5,755 bases of DNA from Cytophagales bacterium (GTDB lineage Bacteria; Bacteroidota; Bacteroidia; Cytophagales; Cyclobacteriaceae), in NCBI GenBank assembly GCA_029262935.1, contig JAJCYK010000580.1:1-5755 (forward strand). The letters run 5' to 3'. Each line of letters opens with the position of its first letter. The first letter of the stretch is position 1. The notes below the pieces were generated by a model. It did not search any database and was not told the origin of the DNA. It saw only the letters and a list, made by a program, of their open reading frames with translations. Position numbers and translations under genes: made by a program. This document shows positions 1 through 3,846 of the stretch, one piece after another.

Positions 1-373
1 TGGCCGTTATTTCAATAGTGTAATTGAGTTCCGTAATCTCAAACCTGAATTCTTGATTTATGCCTTCTACAACATAGTCACTAACCAAAGTTGAGGTGCC
101 AAAAAGTCCACTGCTCAAGAAAAAAGGGTTTTGTTTTACAAGTATTTCTGTAGTATCCAGTGGTATGCCCAATTCACCCCGGTGGAAACCTACAATATAG
201 AATGAATCAATTTCATTAGAGTTAAATCCACTGCTGGTAGTGTCAAAGACGAAAGCGGTAAAATCCGGACTGGCACAGCTGGGTGAACAGGTTTCCAAAA
301 CCTCGCATTGGTAGAATAAAACGGCCAAGGCAAGAACCACAAAACGTTTGTATGAAAATAAGTTTCCCATCAT
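1..373 (-). CDS. Secreted or lipoprotein of unknown function, 5' part only
   Basis: Reading leftwards from an ATG at 373-371 (a second ATG follows at 370-368), the frame stays open for 124 codons to the window edge, so the C-terminus is missing. The N-terminus begins MMGNLFSYKRFVVLALAVLF and continues YQCEVLETCSPSC: two basic residues, a hydrophobic core at about residues 11-21, then Cys23 followed by Glu. This is a signal peptide. It may be a lipoprotein signal with a poor lipobox, because Gln at -1 is unusual, or an ordinary Sec signal. Cys29 and Cys33 follow closely and could pair in the periplasm or outside the cell. The rest is Ser/Thr- and aromatic-rich, beta-like sequence, typical of small exported Bacteroidota proteins. 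I recognise no family. There is no Shine-Dalgarno; the start is preceded by an A-run, as is usual in this phylum. It is transcribed divergently from the M50-like gene at 657. I am confident that it is coding and exported, but not of its role. Confidence 0.72.
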   Translation of the reverse strand, partial: MMGNLFSYKRFVVLALAVLFYQCEVLETCSPSCASPDFTAFVFDTTSSGFNSNEIDSFYIVGFHRGELGIPLDTTEILVKQNPFFLSSGLFGTSTLVSDYVVEGINQEFRFEITELNYTIEITA

Positions 374-412
374 TTTTTAATACAGATACTAGTAAGACCC
401 CTTTTAACTTCA

Positions 413-425
413 TTTGGTTGCAAAA
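413..425. promoter_or_regulatory. Copy 1 of recurring dyad motif TTGGTTGCAMA
   Basis: TTTGGTTGCAAAA has the dyad TTTG-GTTG-CAAA and lies about 40 nt upstream of the minus-strand start at 373. Related copies occur at 2919-2930 and 3193-3203, also upstream of genes; I saw none in coding sequence. It could be an operator for a shared regulator. It could also be chance in A/T-rich DNA. Confidence 0.25.
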
Positions 426-570
426 CCGCTAAGTGTCTACTCTAATTTGAGGGATTGTTTTGATTCAGTCTCCTAAAGCGCTGACTGCTACATCACATGC
501 GCTATGTTATCTTTTTGATTATTTTTAATTTTACTAGTACCCTTGGTGCAAATAATTTGGTAAAGTCAAC

Positions 571-594
571 TTAAATCAACAACATTTGATTTAA
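571..594. promoter_or_regulatory. Perfect 9-bp inverted repeat, operator-like
   Basis: The left arm TTAAATCAA (571-579) and right arm TTGATTTAA (586-594) are exact reverse complements around a 6-nt spacer, CAACAT. The element ends 62 nt before the M50-like start at 657 and lies about 200 nt from the start at 373. The preceding 10-mer TAAAGTCAAC (561-570) is an 8/10 direct repeat of TTAAATCAAC (571-580). The size and symmetry fit a dimeric regulator's operator better than a terminator: the stem is A/T-rich and is not followed by a clear U-tract on either strand. Confidence 0.4.
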
Positions 595-656
595 AAAACC
601 CTGCATTTTTAAGACCCTTTGAAACTATTTAATATGATGCAGACGTAAGCCATAAA

Positions 657-1205
657 ATGATGGACCAGAAAATCACCTTTAAATATATCTTAGCAGGTGC
701 AGTCGCTGTGGTATTCACCTGGATGCTCCATGAATTCACGCATTGGATTACTAGTGAATTGCTCGGATATAAGGCTATAATGCGACTCAATTCTGTATCA
801 GGGATTGAGGGACAAAACCCCACGGCTTGGCACCAGGTATATATTTCTGCCGCCGGGCCGTTGATAACAATTATTCAGGCAATAACCGTTTTTTACCTGC
901 TTCAATCTCGATTCTGGAATAAATACCTCTATACACTACTTTTTACAGCTTTTTATATGCGACTATTAGCTGGCTTGATGAACTTCATCAACCCCAATGA
1001 CGAAGGGCGCATTGGACTGTTTCTGGAAATCGGAATCTTTACTTTGCCCCTAATAGTAAGTGGTCTGCTGTTTTATTTGGTTTATACAATTTCAAAAAAA
1101 TACGCACTGAACTTGAGATTTCATCTTTGGACTACGTTAATAATAATGACGATAAGTTCCATCTTGATTCTTACCGACCAATTTGTAGGAATAAATGTAC
1201 TCTAG
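657..1205 (+). CDS. Small multi-pass membrane protein, M50-like putative zinc metallopeptidase
   Basis: 182 residues, almost entirely hydrophobic, with four to five likely membrane segments (about residues 10-30, 60-82, 90-110, 121-146, 156-174). HEFTH at residues 25-29 is an HExxH zinc motif lying inside or at the end of the first hydrophobic segment, as in site-2 protease/M50 enzymes. AAGP at 65-68 matches the conserved Gly-Pro region of those proteins. NPNDEGRIG at 112-120 could supply the third zinc ligand (Asp115), in place of the classical NPxPxxDG motif. By family analogy it would cleave a membrane-spanning substrate within the bilayer, but the substrate cannot be guessed. It lacks PDZ and CBS domains and is shorter than typical RseP or SpoIVFB, so it may be a minimal or diverged member. 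The start is the first of two adjacent ATGs (657 and 660) with A/T-rich DNA upstream and no Shine-Dalgarno. Its TAG at 1203-1205 abuts the orphan sorting-domain frame, so its C-terminus may lie at a rearrangement junction. Confidence 0.8.
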   Translation: MMDQKITFKYILAGAVAVVFTWMLHEFTHWITSELLGYKAIMRLNSVSGIEGQNPTAWHQVYISAAGPLITIIQAITVFYLLQSRFWNKYLYTLLFTAFYMRLLAGLMNFINPNDEGRIGLFLEIGIFTLPLIVSGLLFYLVYTISKKYALNLRFHLWTTLIIMTISSILILTDQFVGINVL

Positions 1206-1450
1206 TGGAACGCTTAGTTTATCCGAATCCTTTTAGACAAGAGCTTTCATTTTCCTTGATGAACAACCTTGCGGAATACGATCTGAAGGTTTTCAGTGTT
1301 CTGGGTCAGCAAGTGTATTCGAATGCCGAGTTTTACGAAAACAGTTCTACTTTGCAAATCAACACAAGCCAATGGCAGCCTGGTATATATATTATTAATT
1401 TGTTGGTGGAAACGATTCCTTATCGTGCTCGAACTATAAAGCGCCCTTAA
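1205..1450 (+). pseudogene. Orphan T9SS type A C-terminal sorting domain (gene remnant)
   Basis: This frame encodes about 80 residues with the hallmarks of the Por/type IX secretion sorting domain: VYPNPF at the beginning, a central YDLKVFSVLGQQVYS strand-turn-strand (compare the family pattern 'v.I.d..G..v'), then INTSQWQPGIYIINL (compare 'i.v..l..G.Y.l.i'), and a basic tail ending IKRP before TAA. In known proteins this domain sits at the C-terminus of a large secreted protein and is removed during export. Here there is no passenger and no signal peptide. The frame is open upstream to an ATG at 1127, but that stretch only re-reads the M50-like gene in another frame. The sole plausible local start is GTG at 1205-1207, overlapping the M50 stop (TAGTG). 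The best reading is the 3' end of a deleted exported-protein gene. A fusion to the M50-like protein by frameshifting is less likely, because T9SS cargo is not a polytopic inner-membrane protein. The domain itself shows no internal stops. Confidence 0.75.
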
Positions 1451-1587
1451 GAAAGTTTCAGGAGTTAGCCATTCCTAATCTATTGACGTCTGTATCATGC
1501 CTGTGGGTTGAACCGAAGACGAACAGACTTGCGGGGCCCGACGGGTACAATGATTAACGGAGATTTTGCGTTTCAGGCTCGTCTAGA

Positions 1588-1640
1588 AAGCACCCCATAT
1601 CCTCGATCAAAAGAACTAGACTTACTGGACATGGGTGCTT
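1588..1640 (-). repeat. Long imperfect inverted repeat, hairpin with possible pseudoknot
   Basis: The arm AAGCACCCCATATCC (1588-1602) pairs with GGACATGGGTGCTT (1627-1640) around a 24-nt loop. Fourteen positions align with one bulged base at 1596. The only non-Watson-Crick position (1599/1630) is A-C in plus-strand RNA but a U-G wobble in minus-strand RNA, so the minus transcript folds better. In addition GTCTAG (1581-1586), just outside the stem, is an exact complement of CTAGAC (1616-1621) in the loop, giving an H-type pseudoknot topology. No T-tract follows on either side, so this is not a canonical intrinsic terminator. Confidence 0.5.
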
Positions 1641-1652
1641 CCCGGACTAGGG

Positions 1653-1672
1653 TTAACCACCGAGATGGTTGA
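1653..1672 (+). terminator. Short hairpin near the convergent gene ends, terminator-like
   Basis: TTAACCA (1653-1659) pairs with TGGTTGA (1666-1672) around the loop CCGAGA. The 7-bp stem includes one wobble that is allowed only in plus-strand RNA. It sits 13 nt beyond the stop of the minus-strand lipoprotein gene and about 200 nt after the plus-strand remnant. The downstream plus-strand sequence is A/T-rich but has no run of T, so its terminator function is only positional inference. Confidence 0.25.
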
Positions 1673-1684
1673 ACATATAAATAA

Positions 1685-2173
1685 CTAATTCTCAATATCT
1701 AATACATTACCGTCCGTAGCTTTAATGAACAGTTTCGTGGAGGTGTACTCTAGCGAATAAACCCAATCGTTGCTGTATTTATCTTCCATGCGCAACTGCC
1801 ATTTACCCAGTGTTTCCGAAGTCACACCTACACCAATGCTTTTAGCTTCATTGAAGTCGATTAATCCATTACTTGGATTGATATTATAATCAAAAGGGCC
1901 AGACTCTCCGTCAATACGCAGGAGATTCCCATTGTCTTGACGGCAATATATCTCTACCTCAGCTCCTTGATCCGTGCGGATATCCACTTTCCAAGCAGCA
2001 ATACCTTCTTCTATTTCAGGTTCACTTTCTGTAACGGTGCCGGAAATTAAGGTCAATGCTTTGTTCTCCACTGATTCTGGAGCTCTCATAGTGCTGTCAT
2101 CGTCCGCACAGCTTATGGTTAATCCCAATAATACGATCAACGCCCATATGTTTACTTTCTTATTCATTTTCAT
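1685..2173 (-). CDS. Small surface lipoprotein, PepSY-like
   Basis: From the ATG at 2173 the protein has 162 residues. The frame is open 20 codons further upstream to 2233, but that longer start overlaps the upstream gene and would bury the signal peptide, so 2173 (MKMNKKVNIWALIVLL) or the ATG at 2167 is preferred. The hydrophobic core leads to TISC with Cys22 as the lipidated residue, followed by ADDD, an acidic tract like the Bacteroidota lipoprotein export signal; an outer-membrane, perhaps surface, location is likely. The pattern at about residues 43-90 (ISGTVTE, then EEGIAAWKVDIRTDQGAEVE, then a Gly-containing turn) resembles a PepSY domain, where a Gly-Thr-Val strand is followed by 'W.vei....G.e.ev'. 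PepSY-like proteins are associated with protease inhibition or periplasmic sensing, but no function is established here. It is the second gene of a minus-strand pair, 49 nt after the 2223-2909 gene. Confidence 0.72.
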   Translation of the reverse strand: MKMNKKVNIWALIVLLGLTISCADDDSTMRAPESVENKALTLISGTVTESEPEIEEGIAAWKVDIRTDQGAEVEIYCRQDNGNLLRIDGESGPFDYNINPSNGLIDFNEAKSIGVGVTSETLGKWQLRMEDKYSNDWVYSLEYTSTKLFIKATDGNVLDIEN

Positions 2174-2197
2174 ATTGCTATAATTTTTAATCTTCAA

Positions 2198-2215
2198 GCG
2201 GCCATGTCCAGCCAC
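2198..2215 (-). other. Intercistronic hairpin between the two lipoprotein genes
   Basis: In minus-strand RNA, GUGGC (2215-2211) can pair with GCCGC (2202-2198), a 5-bp stem with one G-U wobble and an 8-nt loop. It lies in the 49-nt gap between the upstream stop and the downstream start. It might set relative expression of the two genes or protect an RNA end. The stem is short, so confidence is low. It contains a 14/16 match to the right arm of the 1588-1640 hairpin. Confidence 0.25.
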
Positions 2216-2222
2216 AGTTAAC

Positions 2223-2909
2223 TTAATTGTCAATCTTAATTCTTACCTCCGTTTTGATGTTAGCCACTATTTTATCAAAGAGTGGGTTATTGCTTTCCTT
2301 ACTAATGACAATGATGCCGTCATCATTTCTTTCAGCTTGCATCCACAACTCGTCTTCGATATCCTGAAAGCTGTCGATCAGATCAATATGTACCTCGAAA
2401 AAGTCCAAAAAGTCGTCACTAAATAGAAAGGGATCATCTTCTTGTTTAATTTCTAACCTGAAGTCAAGCGCGCCATTATATTCAAATCGAACTGTAGTAG
2501 ATGCTCCTAGACTATCCGTTATATGGCCTCCAATGGCCAGAGAGGGACTGCTGCTGCGTGCATCACTTTCAATCCGTAGTTCTATTTCTTCGTACGGTCC
2601 GGATGGAATGGAAAATGTCAATTCCGGTTCAAATACGCCAGTAATAAGATCAACTTGGAATCCATTATCGTCTTCGATTTCAATTTTAACTTCTTGGTCA
2701 TTAGGAGCTTCGCCTTCGAATCGAAATTCATTTACCATAAGGGACGCACTGCTCAGAACAAATGAATTGATTTCATGACTCGATAGCTCCAAAAGCAAGT
2801 TCAAGTCTGCTGTTTGTTCGATCGTGTTTAGTTCCTGCGAAGGTTCGCAAGCAAAGATTAATGCCGTGAAAAAAAATAATTTGCAATATGTGGTAAATTT
2901 AAATAGCAT
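2223..2909 (-). CDS. Acidic lipoprotein of unknown function
   Basis: 228 residues from the ATG at 2909. A lipoprotein signal peptide (residues 1-20, LFFFTALIFA) ends at the lipobox IFAC, Cys21, followed by EPSQE. The mature protein is rich in Asp and Glu and in alternating hydrophobic residues, suggesting beta-sandwich structure. Residues 58-67 (MVNEFRFEGE), the acidic strand KIEIEDD near 75-81, and IPSGPYEEIELRIES at 101-115 faintly recall DUF4382-type lipoproteins, in which an 'aG.Y..irl' strand is typical; I would not assign that family without a profile search. The C-terminal third (about 160-215) has a helical, very acidic stretch with 'FLDFFEVHIDLIDSF'. No catalytic motif is visible. 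It is the first gene of a minus-strand operon with the PepSY-like lipoprotein and is divergent from the YceI/sensor pair. A cell-surface binding or structural role is the most that can be inferred. Confidence 0.78.
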   Translation of the reverse strand: MLFKFTTYCKLFFFTALIFACEPSQELNTIEQTADLNLLLELSSHEINSFVLSSASLMVNEFRFEGEAPNDQEVKIEIEDDNGFQVDLITGVFEPELTFSIPSGPYEEIELRIESDARSSSPSLAIGGHITDSLGASTTVRFEYNGALDFRLEIKQEDDPFLFSDDFLDFFEVHIDLIDSFQDIEDELWMQAERNDDGIIVISKESNNPLFDKIVANIKTEVRIKIDN

Positions 2910-2918
2910 AGGATGAGA

Positions 2919-2930
2919 TTTGGTTGCACA
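2919..2930. promoter_or_regulatory. Copy 2 of recurring motif TTGGTTGCAMA
   Basis: TTTGGTTGCACA lies 10-21 nt upstream of the minus-strand start at 2909, so it would fall in the 5' leader or at the initiation region. On the coding strand it reads TGTGCAACCAAA, matching copy 1 (413-425) over GCAACCAAA in the same orientation relative to its gene. Confidence 0.25.
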
Positions 2931-3165
2931 TGACTATTCCATTTTAAAGAATCCTCTAACCTAATATTTGGCTGGGATCAATTAAAATAATTATTGCTGA
3001 ATAGGGATAAAAGGACATTGAATGGGTATCATTTGGATCTGAATTTATTGAGCTTTTTGTAAAACCTTAAGTTGAAAGATCGCTTTTAATCAGATTGCTC
3101 CTTGGTCATGGACTGGGCATCAAAAATTGTTACCCTTCCAGGTAGGACTTACTCATACTAAGCTG

Positions 3166-3195
3166 TTTAATAGATAGTAATCCCCTATAGAATTG
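3166..3195 (+). promoter_or_regulatory. Candidate Bacteroidota-type promoter for the YceI/sensor operon
   Basis: TAGAATTG at 3188-3195 matches the Bacteroidota -7 consensus TAnnTTTG at all but one fixed position. A TTTA at about 3166-3169 lies at roughly the right distance for the -33 TTTG element. Transcription would then start near 3202, giving a leader of about 87 nt. An alternative pair is TTG at 3197-3199 with TACCTTG at 3220-3226 (20-nt spacing). The sequence alone does not decide between them. Confidence 0.22.
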
Positions 3196-3203
3196 GTTGC
3201 AAA
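3193..3203. promoter_or_regulatory. Copy 3 of recurring motif TTGGTTGCAMA
   Basis: TTGGTTGCAAA overlaps the 3' end of the candidate -7 element at 3188-3195 and lies 85 nt before the YceI-like start. Unlike copies 1 and 2, it reads TTGGTTGCA on the strand of the downstream gene. If the motif binds a regulator, this position would affect promoter access. Confidence 0.25.
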
Positions 3204-3288
3204 TGGAGTGTAACTGACCTACCTTGACGCCAATAAGCAGGGGTGGATTTTTTTATAAGTCGTCTAACTATATTATATTATTACTACT

Positions 3289-3846
3289 ATGAGGTATTGT
3301 TTGTGGTGTTGGGTCCTGCTTATGGTTTTAGCAAACTGGTCTGTCGAAGGACAAAACAGACTTATGTGTGAGCAGGGTAAAGTGCATTTCAAGTCCGATG
3401 CACCCCTGGAAATCATTCAGGCATCTTCGGACAAACTACGCGGCGTGATCGATATTGAAAAGAACACTTTCGCTTATAGCATGCCCGTGGCAACTTTTAG
3501 GGGCTTCAATAGCCCATTGCAACAGGAGCATTTTTATGAGAACTACCTACACGTTACGAAATTTGCCAATGCTTCCTTTCAGGGTAAAATCATCGAAGAG
3601 ATCGATTTTTCCGCACCAGGGAACCACCAAATACGGGCAAAAGGCATTTTAGAAATACATGGAATTAAGCAAGAGAGAATTATTCAATGTGATGTAAAAG
3701 TATCAGCGGATCAAGTAATTATCACTTCGACTTTTTTTGTACCGTTGGATGATCATAATATTTCCATCCCTAAAATCGTTCATCAAAAAATTGCAGAGGA
3801 AATTTTAGTAGAAATCGAGGCTAGATTCTCCAAAAATGAAATATGA
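3289..3846 (+). CDS. Secreted YceI-family protein
   Basis: 185 residues. Residues 1-21 form a signal peptide (MRYCLWCWVLLMVLANW, cleavage probably near VEG-QN), so the mature protein is periplasmic or exported. The rest shows the YceI pattern: GKVHFKSDAPLEIIQASSDKL (about 30-50) with GVID, then FAYSMPVATFRGFNSPLQQEHF (61-82) with ENYL, then A.F.GKI (95-101), KGILEIHGI (118-126), and a final 'FxVPLDDHNISIPKIVHQKI' strand-turn before the C-terminal strand. YceI domains form a lipocalin-like barrel, and some members bind polyisoprenoid chains. The conserved SPLQQEHFYENY form is common in Bacteroidota paralogues, whose ligand is generally unknown. Its stop overlaps the start of the propeller sensor by 11 nt, so the two are co-expressed; a role in delivering or buffering a hydrophobic signal for the sensor is speculation. 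The start is supported by the signal peptide; no Shine-Dalgarno is present. Confidence 0.88.
   Translation: MRYCLWCWVLLMVLANWSVEGQNRLMCEQGKVHFKSDAPLEIIQASSDKLRGVIDIEKNTFAYSMPVATFRGFNSPLQQEHFYENYLHVTKFANASFQGKIIEEIDFSAPGNHQIRAKGILEIHGIKQERIIQCDVKVSADQVIITSTFFVPLDDHNISIPKIVHQKIAEEILVEIEARFSKNEI
3836..3846 (+). other. Overlapping stop/start, translational coupling site
   Basis: ATGAAATATGA contains the sensor's ATG (3836-3838) and the YceI-like stop TGA (3844-3846) in different frames. No Shine-Dalgarno precedes the sensor start, so ribosomes finishing the YceI-like protein probably re-initiate here. This supports a single operon. Confidence 0.7.

Larger units (their letters stand above)
374..656. 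other. Divergent intergenic region between 373 (-) and 657 (+)
   Basis: This 283-nt region separates two divergent starts and must hold the control signals of both. It is A/T-rich (about 28% GC in 541-600). I found no convincing ORF, tRNA or terminator. The clearest structure is the perfect inverted repeat at 571-594. A weak pair AGCGC...GCGCT lies around 477-503. The motif TTTGGTTGCAAAA lies at 413-425. No good match to the Bacteroidota promoter pair (TTTG, about 20 nt, TAnnTTTG) could be fixed on either strand. Confidence 0.6.
1451..1684. other. Convergent intergenic segment, GC-rich and structured
   Basis: The 234 nt lie between the end of the plus-strand sorting-domain remnant and the end of the minus-strand lipoprotein gene. 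By hand count GC is about 49% over 1501-1680, against about 27-32% in the other intergenic stretches I counted. No ORF of convincing length or composition is present on either strand; the longest open stretches are about 20-30 codons. I see no match to tRNA, tmRNA, SRP RNA or 6S RNA. It holds the hairpins at 1588-1640 and 1653-1672, a possible 6-bp stem GTCTGT (1488-1493)/ACAGAC (1523-1528), and two repeated 8-mers: GTTTCAGG (from about 1455 and about 1570) and GGTTGAAC (1506-1513 and 1667-1674). It could be a structured RNA, a bidirectional transcription end, or decayed coding or mobile DNA. Confidence 0.5.
2910..3288. promoter_or_regulatory. Divergent control region between the lipoprotein operon and the YceI/sensor operon
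   Basis: This 379-nt A/T-rich stretch (27-32% GC over 2941-3060) contains no credible ORF or RNA gene. It must carry the promoters of both divergent operons. The TTGGTTGCA-type motif appears at each end (2919-2930, close to the minus-strand start, and 3193-3203). A 10-bp palindrome AATAATTATT lies at 2986-2995 but is weak evidence in such A/T-rich DNA. Neither start codon has a Shine-Dalgarno sequence. Confidence 0.55.

Noticed and set aside
477..503. AGCGC...GCGCT pair as a terminator or operator
   Set aside because: The 5-bp arms are separated by 17 nt with no flanking support, so it is probably chance.
629..823. Minus-strand open frame opposite the M50-like gene
   Set aside because: It is antisense to a well-supported membrane protein and has no domain, signal or start context of its own.
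1127..1204. Upstream part of the open frame leading into the sorting domain, with an ATG at 1127
   Set aside because: It re-reads the 3' end of the M50-like gene in another frame, shows no signal peptide or domain, and gives Asn- and Asp-rich nonsense. I take only 1205-1450 as the remnant.
1574..1663. Short minus-strand frames (about 19 and 30 codons) inside the structured segment
   Set aside because: Too short, no initiation signal, and no recognisable protein; they coincide with the hairpin, whose symmetry explains the open stretch.
1506..1674. Two GTTGAAC sites matching the GTTRRRY core of integron attC sites
   Set aside because: No matching RYYYAAC partner at the right place, no attC-like fold joining them, and no integrase or cassette array is visible.
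2174..2233. Longer start for the PepSY-like lipoprotein at 2233
   Set aside because: It would overlap the upstream gene and place 20 polar residues before the signal peptide; the ATG at 2173 gives a normal lipoprotein signal.
1974..2778. Plus-strand open frames opposite the two lipoprotein genes (1974-2183, 2533-2778)
   Set aside because: They are Ser-rich shadows of acidic lipoprotein codons on the other strand, with no start context.
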